From: Epiperipatus broadwayi
Lineage: Eukaryota; Onychophora; Udeonychophora; Euonychophora; Peripatidae
NCBI GenBank assembly: GCA_028023455.1
Contig: JAQFVV010012405.1
Location: 12,984,031 to 13,048,030, forward strand
Direction: 5' to 3'
DNA: 64,000 bases
Shown piece after piece: positions 1 through 12,779 of this stretch. The notes beneath the pieces were generated by a model. It searched no databases, was not told the DNA's origin, and saw only the letters and a list, made by a program, of their open reading frames with translations. The number at the start of each line of letters is the position of its first letter. Within the stretch, counting starts at the first letter, position 1. The position numbers and the translations under genes were made by a program.

Positions 1-1910
1 AGAATATATATAAAGAGATTTAGATTTCATTTAATACAATATACATTAAGATTTGACCCCCTCCTTTTCTGCTATTTAAAATAATTCAATCCCACCTTCA
101 TGGATTTTACAACTGAATATTTAAGCTTATGTTATTTTAAGAGTAGGGAAAAAGAAAATAACTAGCAGTTATATATAGAAAACAATTAGTAAGTCCCCCT
201 TTCAGAATTGAATAAATAATATTTTAAATGATTTCAGAGCATCAATTAGCTTGAGTTCTGGATTCACCCAGGTAGAATCTAGTCTTACAAATAACAAATG
301 TTTATACTAAAACAAACAAAATGTCGACTTGTAAAAACAATCTGGCGAGCGTATTAATTACTAATGCGTTATGTTTTAAGGGGACGTTAATAATCTTAAT
401 TCATGATGGTTTACTTAAAAGAAGAAAGAAAAGATTTTAGAAATTCAACTCGTCAGATTGCTTGAGATTGGCATATTAATAATAATAAACACATACATAT
501 AAAATCAAGTAGTAAATACATATAAATAAATGACCGCACCAAAGTTAAAGAAAGTTAGAGCATATAAGATAGGATTAAATAAAAAAAATCATTTGAGAGC
601 AATTTACATTTTGCATATTAATGAAAAAGAGATAAAATTAAGCAATACGTTAGGAGAAATCTTGATAGCAGGATTTGAGATTAAACAGGCTAGATTTATT
701 TTTAGGTGGCAGGAAAATCATTACCTTGTACAATTTTAGAGTCCATTTTCAAAATATGGCATTTAAGGGATCCATGTGAACTCTTCTTGGTGACATCCAG
801 CTTCCATTTAGCATTTCAGAGTTCTTTTTTAGGCTGTCTTTTATTTCAGGGCAGCAAGATGTTATGGCAGCGGAAGATGACCCCACAAGGGTCGGAAAGG
901 CTTTCTACTAGATCATCATTTTTAAGATTTTAAACCAGTGTGGATTATAATAGCACAGTTCTCTCAATAGTAGCTAATTTGTTGGTGATTTAAAATCAGG
1001 CCATTTTATATACTGCTCAGATATTTCTGGAATGCTTTTAATTTCTTAATTCTAGCTCTAAATCTAATCTCTGATCTAAAAAAATTCTTTTTCTTTCTCC
1101 ATTGTTTTTGAAGATGCAATCATAAGATAATCTCCAAAAATAAATTCAAATCTATTTCCAGATTAGAAATAGATTTGACAAAATTGTTTATAACAAAATA
1201 CAATCGTTAATCTTAATCCCCATTTTATTTTAAGTAAAAACTTTAATTAAAAATTCCTTCCCAAGATTAAAACAATATTATATTTCCAACCCTTTAATTA
1301 TTTTTGGACAAGTAATGGTTGCATCTTCCATCTTAGATTTTATAAAATATACAGTTTAATAGAAAAAACAAGTTAAAAAGAAAAAGTTTTATAAATGACG
1401 TATGATAACATATTTTTTAAAAAATCAACATTTTGTTAGTATGTTTGCTCCTATATATATATATATATTTGAACCGCACCTATGTACTTTAATAAAAAAA
1501 GAATTAATAATAATTAAAAAATATTTATAAGTTAAAATTTTATAACTTTTAGGCGCTCATCTCAAATATATACATAAAATATATATATATGTGACTAAAG
1601 GAGCAGGATGGAATATAGGATTTGAAGACAGGTTAGTAGATGGAACCATGAAGCTCAATCTTAAGCTAAGATTGACTGCTTCAGTATTAATAAACATTGC
1701 TCAATTAGGAACATGCAAAAATATTGGATAGAGAGGAAAAGATACAAAGAAGAAAATTTAAAGAAGCTGCTCACATGGCAAATAACTCCATAAGTAAATC
1801 AACCTAGTGGGACTATACATAATGTATGGAAACTACTAATCAACTTTGCTCTTAGGAAAAGTGGAGAAATCAGGAGGAACCTCATAGGTATATGAAATTT
1901 CTATTGATTG
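1..1910. other. Unassigned AT-rich DNA
   Basis: No gene could be supported here. There is a short open frame at 530-739 that resembles no family I recognise, and a slightly GC-richer patch at about 700-910 where a pyrimidine-rich tract ending in CAG (about 830-850) precedes a short open stretch. That could be an exon or an old repeat. The stretch at 1590-1900 looks like decayed coding repeat but could not be assigned. The rest is low-complexity A/T sequence. Confidence 0.5.
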
Positions 1911-1914
1911 TTAC

Positions 1915-2110
1915 CTTTGGCAGGATGGCTCACTTGGTTAGCATTACTTTAAAATTCAACATTCATGAATCTAAGGGTCTAGGTTTGATTCCTATGCTAG
2001 TATTGTTACTGCTCAGGCTAGCAATACCTGAAGAAGAAAGGAGAATAACCTCTTGAAACATTTTGCATATACTAACCTATGTGTTATTATTAACAATTGA
2101 ATGCAACTGA
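1915..2110 (+). mobile_element. tRNA-derived SINE, family T1, copy A
   Basis: The head resembles a tRNA gene with both internal RNA polymerase III boxes: an A-box-like GGATGGCTCACTTGG near 1923 and a B-box-like GGTTTGATTCC near 1982. The body then runs through GCTCAGGCTAGCAATACCTGAAG to TTGCATATACTAACC. The same head and tail occur on the minus strand at 49684-50013, so this is a dispersed family and not a tRNA gene. SINEs of this type are transcribed by Pol III and mobilised by a LINE reverse transcriptase; the partner is not identifiable here. No clean target duplication was found. Confidence 0.7.
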
Positions 2111-2319
2111 AAAATTTAAATAAAATTAAAGTCCACTAAAGGGAGCCTGGAACTCCAGTTCACGCTGTTACAGGCTCCCAGTTTTATTCACCAAGGTTAT
2201 AGTCTAGTTGCGAATTCATAAAAGAAAAGTTTACTAAGATGTAAGTGAATACCTGTTTTATTGTTTTTTCATCTTTACAAGAAATTTTAAAACAGTTTTC
2301 ATTCAAGAATAATTAAAAT

Positions 2320-4305
2320 TACCTTTCGTTCCGTTTTATGTAAACGGCTGCCATTAGCAATAGGCAAAAGCTAGGTTAAGTAATTCTTAGAATCATTAGA
2401 GTAACATAAATCTTTGGAAAATACTTTTAAATGAAACCAAATTATTCTAAAAAAAATAGAGACACTAGAAATCCTAATCTTATTGATAGAATAAAAAGAG
2501 TAAGCATTTTGGACATCAAATCTCATTGAAAATTGAAAATAAAAATGCTAACAAAGATAGTTTTAAGAACTTCATCCTTGCATCAGATATTAATTATGTT
2601 AAACAAGTTTCCATGACTGAAAACCAATCAGGGAGGACAGAAAACAGCCTAAGGAACATTATAAATACAAAAATTAATCATAAAATTAAGGAAAAAAGAA
2701 ATCCCAGTGCTAAATTGTTCATAGGAATAAAATTACTATATCGTCTGTCAAACCGGAAGTTGCCAAATATGGCAAATCAGTCCAGAGCGAATAAATTATT
2801 TTGAATTTTAATTCGATCTCAATTTTAGAATTAAACATTATAGATTAGGACTTAAGCTATCTTCCTGCACAAAAATCAAATTTCTCCGATGATCACAACA
2901 GAAGTTATTAGCCCACTTCCGGTGTGATTGGGGGACCACAAAAAATGAAAAAATATTCAAATCAACACAAAATTACAACGAAATGATTCCTGAGCTACAA
3001 AACAATGATTTAAAGGCAAAATTAGTCCAAATGATGTTTTAGACCTAAACAGAGACATTGAAGCCACAAATGATTCATCCTCTTTTAATTCAACAATTAT
3101 TGAGATTATTCCAAAGTTTAACAACAAACTTTCAGATTATACAACTGAATCCTTGACTACTAACCAAGACCCAGAATTCAATCCAAAGAAGCAGAATCCA
3201 ATTAGTATCAACAAATAAGAATCATAGTAAACCCTGAAGGTCTTTATAGTTGGATGGGTTGAACAGATATTGTGAACATTTGCAGACACAGGAGGTTGGT
3301 AATGATTACAGACTTTCAGCTCTATTGACCTCAGTGTGCAATGTGATATGGACAAATGGTGTGTACTCATGATGTGCAAGTAAATCTGGCTTGATTACAG
3401 ATTACAATGAATCCACTGTTGCATTGGTGGGCATGGGTCTGCACTCCTCTTCTTTTCCTCATGTGTGGTGGGGGTGGTCATGAGGGGCTTGGTTCATTTG
3501 TGGGGGTAGTTGGCCATCACTGCCAAGCCCAGGTGAGGGTTACTGCCCTCCATTGAACTTTGCCTTGAGAGGCTGCTGCACCGCCTTGATGGATTGTTTA
3601 TTAGGACAGTGTTGATTTGAGTTCATTATTATTTTTGTTTCCTTAGTTAACTTTAAAATTTAGAGCATTTGTAAGGTGGTTGGTCTGCTTTGGGCCACTG
3701 ACATATTTTGTAGCTTTGATGGAGTTGTTGCTGCAATAATTTTGCAGGCATGGGTCTGCACTCCTATTTCCTTCCTCAGGGGTGGTGGCAGTCGTTAGGG
3801 GCCTGGTTTATTGGTGCAGGCTGTTGACAATTTATTGCCGCTACCTGGAAAACCTGCCGGGAGGGTACCTGGTCAAAGTCTCAGCGCCATTCTTGCTCTG
3901 GTCGGCTGCTGTGCCCTTGATAGGTTGGTTTGGGGCAGTGCAGATCTGTGCTTGTTACTTGTTAGTTTTTCCCTAGTTGGCTTTCCAATTTTGGGCAGTA
4001 GACCGAATGTGGTCCCTGCACATTTGGACTGTTAATTGGGAGAAATAGGTACCTATAATAGCCTTGAATGGTCCGCTGCGGGTCAAAAGTTTATTATCCA
4101 TGTACAGATACACATTAATCAAAATTATAGTAACCCTTTTATGGACATTATTTTTATCGAGCATATGCACTTTATATAAACCTTGTCAATAATTGTTTTA
4201 CCATGTAACATTAAATACTTTGTAATCCTCAACGGGTAAGTGTACCTGAAAATTTTTGTAATCTTTTAACTAATAAAGGTTACTTTTGAGGAAAAAAAAA
4301 ATTAA
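2320..4305 (+). mobile_element. Decayed retroelement-like segment with 3' UTR and A-run
   Basis: The segment 2320-3230 contains lysine/asparagine-rich broken open frames (one at 2526-2804; another, rich in Ser, Thr and Asn, ending near 3220). It is followed by a GC-richer non-coding stretch at 3425-4040 and an end of the type 'actaataaaggtt...gagg' plus a run of A at about 4290-4305. Coding remnants, then a long 3' UTR, then an A-run suggest a non-LTR retroelement or a processed insert. No RT motif was seen, so the family is unknown. Boundaries are approximate. Confidence 0.4.
3425..4005 (+). repeat. Imperfect ~310-bp tandem duplication, GC-richer
   Basis: Two diverged copies lie head to tail, starting near 3430 and 3748. 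Both begin with GGCATGGGTCTGCACTCCT, continue through a 'ggtggtggt...gaggggc(t/c)tggttcatt' block, and end near the shared 'tagtt(a/g)(a/g)ctttaaaattt' type of sequence. The segment stands out from its surroundings by GC content. Short open frames inside it (3782-4035) are probably by-products of the higher GC. Confidence 0.65.
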
Positions 4306-4380
4306 ATTTTTCTAAAGACATTCAATACTTAATATTAGATTATGGAAATAGTTCAATATATAAATACAATTGTAATTTAA
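4306..4380 (+). repeat. Short dispersed repeat shared with 49605-49690
   Basis: The block from TTTTTCTAAAGACATTCAAT through ATTAGATTATGGAAATAGT recurs in reverse complement at 49605-49690, inside the LINE-C region. The match is about 75 bp with a few differences. In both places it lies directly beside the end of another element (an A-run here, the T1 SINE tail there). Its nature is unknown. Confidence 0.6.
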
Positions 4381-7300
4381 CTATCTTAAAAAGTTGGCTT
4401 AATGTTTACCACAAATATTCAGTTTCATTCAATAATTTTTTAGTAAAATATACAATAGTAATTAGTAATAATGACAAACTTTGCTATCAAGAGATTATTA
4501 AAGCATTTTTAAATTTGTGAATGCTTTAAGTGATGTATTAGTATTATTATATATATTAAGTATGTAATTATAATATACTTATAAAGCATTGATATAAAGG
4601 TAAAATAAATATATTGCTTAAGCTTAAAATATATATTTTCCTTTATAGTGACAGTATTGCTTTACACATGTAATTCAATCGTTTCTAATTTAACATTAAG
4701 AATAAGATGCTTATGCCCATTCATTTCATCATAAGCACTACATATAAATGCCATTTAGCTAGCATAAAAATCTAGTATATAAAAATTCTATAAAATTGCT
4801 AGAGATATGCAAAATGTGCAGATGTTGTAAACAGATAAATAGAATGGCACTCAGCAAATTGTGTTACAACTTCTAGAATCATGCCTTATTAAACAGATTA
4901 TATCAGAATTGTTATTCATCATGTTGTTGTACCACCTTGTGGTATCTAGTTTTCATCTTGTACAGTATTTTTGCTTTACTATCATTGATGTTATATAACT
5001 TTTATCAGTATAGTATATAGTAACATAAAAAATGTAAAAATTGTGCTCAGAATATTATGATGAACAAATGACTTTTTTTGGAGTCTTTCTATTCAGCAAA
5101 TCATAGAAATATTATTTTCTTAAATCATTTTTTCAACATAACTTTGAACATTTCTTTTATTTTTTAACTTAGATGTTGAATTCATAAATCTTTAAAAACT
5201 GCCAAAATAAAGTGATATAATTAAAAAATATCTGTATATCACCATACAATAAATAGCCATTACTGCAGTGTGTTATATTTTATTTTTTATTACAGGAAAA
5301 AAAAGAAAAAAGTTATTAGAATTAAACCTTAGTTTTTGCATGCACTATGACACATCTGAATCAAAAGAAATTCAGAGATATCCAGACTATAGTCTAATAC
5401 CCCTGATTTGGTATAGTGGAATTATTGCAAAATTTAAGGAAATAAGTTCTATACAGAAATTAATTTATGCAAATCTTCAAAAAGATCAGCTAATGATATT
5501 TTTCAAATGCTTTACTTGATGTAGAAGTCTTAAAAATCTGTCACAACAGGAGTATCAAAAACAGCACCTCTCACATTCTCAAGATTCATAAATATTATTT
5601 ACATAAACCTTCAACTCCTACAAAAATTAAATGAAAATGGCAGTAGCCAAGAGCAGTTCTTTTGACTCCAGGACCATTTAGAGACTTTAATAATCAATGG
5701 ATGCAGATTAGTAGTGCTATATAATATCTATATCCTGAGCTCATTTTCTGTCTTTTATCTATTCCAGTGAAGAACTGCAATTCCAAGCTGAAACTAATTC
5801 ACATACATTTGGCAGTGTGGACAGTATATAGGATTATCATGTAATAGTCTATTACTCAAATATATAGTAAATAATTCTAGTATAAGATGAAGAGAACTTT
5901 TGTTAGAAACAAGTAAGCTGACAAAATCATGTAGTGCTTTAGTGTTTGTTCTTCAACCTGTGCTTGACCATTAAAAATAGTGACTTCAAAGCCATTCCAA
6001 AAATTGACAGCAAAAAATGTATTCTCCCATGGAGAAAATATGTCTATTTGATTTGCGTTTACAGCAATAATGAGGGAGGGGGAGTAAAAAAGAACTATTG
6101 GGCATTATCTGATGATATACTTGTAATGGTTTTTTTTAATGTTATTGTTTTTATTAAATAATTATGGTTCTAATAGTTACCACAGTAAAATGGAGTATTT
6201 TTGTTATTTTTGAAATGAACTGCATTCTCTCCCTTTGTATTAATTTTTAGTTCTATAAAACACAATTTTACACTATCCAAAGTATAAGAAATCAGCCAAA
6301 GGATTATTATCTGTATTTCCATATACTGAGTCACTAGGAATGGCAAACTATCCCTGACTGGTCGATTGTCGCTTTGTACCTTAATACGAAGCTATTTACC
6401 TCAACTTATCTTCGAGCAGAATTAATTTTATCCTTTCTTATTATTAGCTGCATTTTATTCTTAACGATTTTTTTTTTCATTTCTTTATTCTATACTATTA
6501 TTAGAAATGAATAGAGAAAAATTTATCAAAAAGTTAATCATTTTTTTAATAAATAACAAGTAGGTTTAGCTATCACTCGAAATAATCAAAATTGTATTGA
6601 TTCATAATGCTATAAAGCATTTAAGCTATTCTTAAATGCTTTTAAACTATTGATAGTTTACGTCTTTTTTGATCCCCAAATCCTCCAATTTACTATCTCT
6701 AAATCTTTTGCTTACTATTTTATGTTTTGATTATAGATTTTTATTTTTTTTTAATAATCTCACATCTTTAAAAGTTGTGTTTATTATTGTTTTTAAAAAT
6801 CATCTCATCTTATTTAGACTAGTAGTAAAGAGATACAAGAAATTTAAATGCCCATTTGATTAATTAATGCTTGTATTGAAAATTGCTACTATAAAAAAAA
6901 AAAAAAAGTCTGTTTTAAATGTTTTTATGAAGAGGATATGTCCATAATGCTTAAGTGAATTCATTTTCTGCTCTTTTGGTCTCTTGAGACAAAATTCAAT
7001 CGTCGAAACTAGCCTCTTATCATAATCATTTGGTAGATTTAACTTCTTTAAGCCTGTTTTTCTAAACCAGAGGATCTTATTCTCATCTCTAAGAATTAAT
7101 TTTTAGAATGAAATCGTGTTTAAAAGTCTCATGTATGCTACTTTCGTAGTTCTTAGAATATTGCAATTAGAAATGGATTATAAGACGGGTGCGAAATCTC
7201 TCTTTTTTTTATTCTGAGAATTCAAAACTTATTTGTGTCAAATTATTGATTCTTTTCATTTAATATCGTCTTATAAATCTCCTGTTTTAGTATTATGAAT

Positions 7301-10300
7301 TGAATTGAGTATGAAAAACAAATATTTCGAAAAGTTACAAAAGTATTTGGTTGTCTTTTAAATGGAAAATAATAATATTAAAAACGTATATAGGCAATAT
7401 TGTGCACCTTCAGGCTATTTTAAAACAATCATTATTCTTTTTAAAAATAAAATAAAGTACTGATTACACAACAGGTCTTCGTTAAATCAGTTGGTGCCCC
7501 CACACGAAATGAACTGTAAAAAATATAAATTAAAAGGAATAGTCTTTCAATTTTACTTGTATTAAGTTTTTTCTCTGCAAAAAGTGTATTGTTTTAACTC
7601 ACAATAGTTGGGCTTCAGTTATTGCCTATAATCATGTTTTTTCTAGAACTGCTATAGCTATAAAAAAAAAAAAAGCGGAACCTTTCTGTTGGCCAAGCAT
7701 TGGCTGCAAGTTTTAATAAAATATTAATAACATTAGCTACATCAGCAAATCAGCTGTTTGGCCAGTCGTTTAGCTTGGCTGAGTTTGCCTAACGTTGACA
7801 ATATCAATTCGTGGGTTGATAAAACAAAGAGTCTATCTATATTAAAATATTAACAAAGAGTTGGGGACCTTCAACATAAACCTGAGACTCGATAACAGTT
7901 AATTACAGGCTTTTGAAATATGAAGCAAATCCCCTCTCCCCCCACTCTTCACTCTGTGACTTTCTTCAAGAACGTCCAATCAGCTTTAATTATGAAAACA
8001 ATACAAGCAATTGATAATGTAAAAGTTTTAAATACATTAATGCTTGTCGATTTAGTCAGCGGAAGTTGCCTGGGGCTGTCAGAGAAATGAATTTGCAAAT
8101 ATGTTATTAAATACTGGAATAATAGTTTTACAAAACTTTTTTTGTCTATTATTACAGTGATTGTTTTCAATTTTGAAATTTAATTTTGTATTTTTTTTTT
8201 CACCAATTTGTTCTTATTAAAAATATATATACATTAAATTTTCCGCATTTCAAGTAAAAGCAATGAAAATTTATTCAAATGACCGACTCGGGAGACCTTT
8301 AATAGTCAACCTCTTCTTTCATGTCTAAATAATTATGATGGAATATTTTTATTAAATGATTATTAAAATAAACAGTTTATTTTTTTTCTTCCTTCATTAT
8401 TTAAAATGTTTTTTTTTTTCTACTCTCATTCAAACATTGAAACTTTGTTATTTTAAAACAGTTCAATGTTTTGTTTATTTTTCTTCAATTTTATTATTAT
8501 TTTAAATTACAATCTTTTAACTAATAGCGTCATTGTTCTTATGCTTCTTTCTTTGTAATCTTGTTTCAGTTTTGTTTTAAGCTTATACTATATGTCTGTT
8601 TAAATACACGGGTTGTATATGCCCGCAAATAATTGCTCACACACGCATGCACCCTAAATTATGTTCAACTTTTTATATCTTTTTTTTTTTTTTTTTAGTG
8701 GTCATATGTCTTCTAATAGCAATGTTTGCCTCTGGTTTGGTACATCGAGTCTGCATTACAACTTGGTAAGTTTATGTCAGGAAAAAAAAAAAAGGGGGGG
8801 GGGGATATTGCTTAAATCAAATGAGTATTTTTCGGATACAAAATTAGGCAGAAGTCTGTCTTTTTTAATCAGAATTTTGAAACTGTATGTATTTATATTA
8901 CGTAGGGAATTATATGTAGGGTGCTTTCTTCATACATAAAATCAAATAAATGGATTGAAGAATGAATCATACAGAAGCATGTGATTCAGTTTTAGTGAAT
9001 GACCATCGTAATTTTTTTTTTCATCAAATCCACTTAAGATAATATCCTTTATTGAAAATTCGTCTTACCACGATATGGATTGAGAAAAGTCTAATTTTTA
9101 ATCAAATTAATATTAATGTCATAGTATGTAACTAAAGTTTGCAACTTAATCCATGAGAAGTATTATAAAATTTGTCTTTTTAATGATTGATTTTAATGCT
9201 TAGCAAAGGTGAAGCTAAGCGTAAACAAAAAAGTCCATCTATGAGTGGAAGGACAGACTGGTACAAATAATAAGAATATATTTGAATGAACTTCACCTCA
9301 TCACGAAGAACAGAGAGAAATAGAGCTTTTACATATAAAATCATTAAAGCTTATATTGACATGAAATTCCAACACTTCTTTAAATGTAATGGTGTAAGAT
9401 TTAAACTGTTGTATTATTTTGCTGACTGATTTGTTTTGTTTTTTTAGCAGACTACTATCACTTTAATCTAAATCGTTTTATCTTTGCATTCTCTGGTTTT
9501 TTAAAGTTGTAAGACTTGTTTTTAAAGTGATTGCTCTTTATTATATTTCATGGCTATTTATGGCCTGCTATTGTTAGTTACCAATGCCGCTAATATCTTT
9601 CCGTAAATCAGTTTAGCTTCAATATTTCTTTTATGTACAGTTAGAATTTAAGCTTCCGAAATCTTAAATATACACAATATAGGTATGAGCTGAATTGAAT
9701 TTAAATTTTTTTTATAATTAGCTTTTATGAATAGGAAACATTTGCTTTATGTAATATGCTTTTATACTATTAAAGTAATGGTTAATAAAATAACTAATTA
9801 AAAATGTAGACAATATAAATTCAAAATTTCATCTCTTCTGTTTTTCATCATGACTTTTTTTTTCATTTCTGAATTTAATTATTTCCAATGTTATATGTTT
9901 TTTCTAAGAGTAATAGATTCATGTTATATCTAGTTTATATATATTTGCTACTTGACAGTGAGAGACAATTGTTTTAGCTTATAAGTTGAAAATGTGAGTT
10001 ACTTTCTTGAAATGAAAATCTGTGTTGAGTGATTTCAATGAAACCGATTGATATAGGTTTAATAGTGGAATTGTTAATGTGATGCAATTAAAAGCACAAC
10101 AAGAACTTTATCTTCTGCTTTTTCCAAATTGATGGCATGCTGATGATTGATCTTGCGAATTCAGAGGAAGATCTTAAGAATATTCTTAATATTTGAATGC
10201 AGTCTATAAAGATTTTAATTTAGTTAATAATGTTTTAAAAAAAACACTTTATTAAATTATTAGCCAGTAATAAGAGAAGAAAAAATTAGTAATTTTTGGT

Positions 10301-10685
10301 GTGGATCGGTTAAGTGTATGGAAGTGTTCATTTGTTTAACACCTTAATAAGCTTTTAGGTCAAAAGACTGGCTTAAAGGTAGAGGGGTGATACCCATTAT
10401 AATGTGTTTTTACTCTTATTTTAGAAATTTTAAAAAAATAAAGTATTTTAACATATGGATATAAATATTTCTATTAAATTAAATTTGAGTAAGAGTGTTC
10501 ATATTTTCCCAAATTCATTGTATCAATATGAGTCATCCACCCGTTTAGCCCCTAGAATGAAAATAGAGATTTTTTATTTAAAAATACTGTTTAATATTCT
10601 GAAATCATTAATAATGGAAAGAAATGTAATCTATATATGCTGATTTTTTTCATATATATAAATAAATCGCACAATATATCAAATA
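4381..10685. other. Unassigned AT-rich DNA with low-complexity tracts
   Basis: About 6.3 kb in which no gene, RNA or named repeat could be supported. The open frame at 5268-5519 is long for such AT-rich sequence and follows a pyrimidine tract ending in ACAG, but resembles nothing known to me. A somewhat GC-richer patch at 7655-7990 includes a CCAAT box (GTCCAATCAGC near 7975) and could be regulatory. Mononucleotide tracts occur at 6891-6907, 8680-8697 and 8780-8805 (A run followed by G run). Confidence 0.45.
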
Positions 10686-10960
10686 TTACATGATCACCAT
10701 TTCATACGCTTACACAAGCTGTAGAGTCAAAACTCTCCATATAGTTATGCCATCCAGTGCAAGACAGAGAAATCAATGTATGCAAAAAGATTTATGCATA
10801 AAATCCTTATCTAATGGTTACTCACTGATGAAAGTCACAAACTAGAAACTAGTCTGGAGATATTTGATGAATAGGCACTAGATAATGATTTTATGAACAA
10901 ACTATCCATTTATTACTCTAGCTTGCACTGGGTGGATCATTTGTATGGAGAGTTTTGCCT
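10686..10960 (+). mobile_element. Hammerhead-bearing element, family M, copy 1
   Basis: Non-coding element with partly complementary ends: a left part with CATGATCACCATTTC and AACTCTCCATA, and a right part ending GTATGGAGAGTTTTGCC. It belongs with the copies at 41959-42696 and 55286-55708 and a fragment at 37935. The middle carries a hammerhead core (10825-10854). This copy lacks most of the ~200-nt internal core seen in the 55-kb copy, so it is a deleted form. Its right end abuts the Penelope-like arm at about 10965. No clear target duplication was found. Confidence 0.75.
10815..10875 (+). ncRNA. Hammerhead ribozyme motif, type I-like (M copy 1)
   Basis: CTGATGA at 10825-10831 is followed by a 13-nt stem II segment (10832-10844, three pairs: A-U, G-C, U-A after an A/A mismatch), GAAA at 10845-10848, then C-UA-GUC, with the predicted cleavage after C10854. 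Core residues match the family consensus CUGANGA...GAAA...GUC. Stem I is weak: only the first three pairs next to the core form before mismatches. It is therefore probably inactive or poorly active. Confidence 0.65.
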
Positions 10961-11244
10961 CTCTGATAAAATATCTTTATATAACAGCAATAGTTGTATA
11001 TATATATTAAAAATAATACGGAAAAGCTTTTTTTGGCAAATATTTTTTTTGCCCTCGCCAATGGGATGGAAACTATTTAATGTTTCAATTTTCATTGTTA
11101 CATAGTGACTTCTATTTATATATATAAAATTGACTGGAATCAATTATAATAATATGTACCAAAAAAAATGTAAAAATGTATACTATACAATTTTTCATTA
11201 GTTTTTAATTAGCCAATTGCTACTTAAATTAATTGATGTTTTAT

Positions 11245-12404
11245 ATCATCATCAACCATTATCAATCCACTGCAGGATGAAGGCCTCTCCAAGTTTAATC
11301 CATCATCTCTGATCTTTAGCTTCTCTTCTCCACATCATCTCTGCGCACTTTCTTATTTCATCCATCCATCTCACATGTGGTCTTTTTCTGGGTCTTTTAC
11401 AATCTCTTGGAAGCCAGTTTAAGATTTCAATTGTCCATCTATTATCATCTCTTCTAGCAATATGTCCATCCCAACTCCACTTCAGTCTTTTAATTTTTTC
11501 AATGAGGTCAGTAACACCTGTTTGTTCTCTTACCCATATACTGTGTTTTCAATCTCTTCTTGTTGCTCCCAACATGCATCTCTCCATACTTTTTTGAGTG
11601 GTCTGAAGTCTCTGTATTACCCTTCTATTAAGTATCCAAGTCACAGATCCATAAGTAAGAACTGGTAAAACACACTTATTAAAAACCTTTTTCAAACACA
11701 GGCATATTTCCTTTTAGTAGCAAGTTATTTCTACCAAAAGCACTCCAACCAAGTTTAATTCTATGATTAATTTCATCCATTATGTTTCCATCTGTATTAA
11801 TAATCTGACCAAGGTATTTGTAACTATTAACTTCTTCTAACTCATCGTAATCAATCTTTATTTTCATATTTTGAGAAAATTCATTAAACATTACTTTAGT
11901 CATTTTAACATTTCATCTGATAATTCTTGCAACATTTCCTGCAGCTCTAAAGCATTATTTGCAAAAACAACTACATCATCTGCAAAATCTAAATGACTTA
12001 AATAATCTCCATTTACTTTCACTCCTTTAGCTTCCCATTTTAATCTACAAAATACTTCTTGCAGCACCGTAAAAAGTTTTGAAGATATGGAGTTACTCTG
12101 TCTTACATCCTTCTCAATGTTAACTTTCTTAGTATCATTATATAATCTAATTGTTGCTGTTGCATTTTTATAAATATTCTTTAAAATATGACAATATCCT
12201 GGATCTATACCTTGATGATCCAATGCTTTAATCACTGAAGAAATGTTTATAGAATGAAATGTCTTTTCATAATCTATAAATTCAAAGCATAATGGCAACT
12301 CATATTCATTTGTCTTTTCTATAACTTCTCTCAATACCTGGATATGATCTACTGTACTAAAACCACTTTTAAATCCAGCTTGTTCTCTCGGTTGGTGGAA
12401 ATCC
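11245..12404 (-). mobile_element. RTE-clade LINE, 5'-truncated, with target duplication (RTE-1)
   Basis: The 1160-bp insert is flanked by a perfect 10-bp direct repeat GATGTTTTAT (11235-11244 and 12405-12414). Read on the minus strand it starts inside the reverse transcriptase (REQAGF motif), passes the FADD catalytic box, and ends in the typical RTE C-terminus and a short TGATGATGAT tail next to the target duplication. This is the expected product of target-primed reverse transcription with 5' truncation. It landed in the left arm of PLE-1 and is therefore younger than that element. Confidence 0.9.
11260..12395 (-). pseudogene. RTE reverse transcriptase C-terminal half, pseudogene
   Basis: The longest open part (12334-11900, 144 codons) matches RTE/BovB-type reverse transcriptase. 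It has the LCFEFIDYEKTF block (motif A, with the catalytic Asp), the VRQSNSISSKLF block (normally VRQGD.ISPKLF, so the Gly-Asp is lost), and LDFADDVVVFA (the catalytic Asp-Asp). A second frame (11903-11679) has NSYKYLGQIINTDG, the thumb region. Further on, broken frames keep the WDGHIARR and IPRD-like C-terminal landmarks. Frameshifts and stops separate the parts. The endonuclease and N-terminal half are absent because of 5' truncation. Confidence 0.9.
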
Positions 12405-12779
12405 GATGTTTTATTTATATACAGTTATGTTTGTTATAGTTAATATAATTGTTCCCTCTATTTTCCTTCTGTGAAGTTTTTTAATATAGATTAAAGGTTT
12501 TATATTTTTTACACAGTATTTTATGTACATATTTTGAATAATAAATATATAATGCAGATGTATCATCTCTTTCATTTAACCCATTATTATGTTATTTTGC
12601 TCTTTCATCTAATTGTTTCTCTAATATGTATATAGAAAATTATATTGCAATTTTCACAATTTTATATGTAATTCCTTTTTTATATTTCATCTCTTATTTT
12701 ATAATTATCTATTAATTTGTCTAGATTTTTATTATTTCACCATTTTATGTTTATGTTTTTATATATATAATTTTTTTTT

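Larger units (their letters stand above)
10965..12770 (-). repeat. Left inverted arm of PLE-1 (split by an RTE insertion)
   Basis: Positions 10965-11244 plus 12415-12770 read in reverse complement as the 3' end of the right arm. Landmarks include GATAAAATATCTTTATATAA at the outer end (mirrored at 13826-13846), the 'tttttttggca(a/g)atatttttttt' block (11028-11053 against 13770-13800), and the start of the GIY-YIG coding remnant at about 12600-12745, mirrored at 13300-13460. Continuity across the insertion is clear: the sequence before 11244 and after 12415 is contiguous in the right arm. Confidence 0.8.

Noticed and set aside
3782-4035. Two overlapping open frames in the GC-richer stretch
   Set aside because: They fall within a tandemly duplicated non-coding segment and match no protein family.
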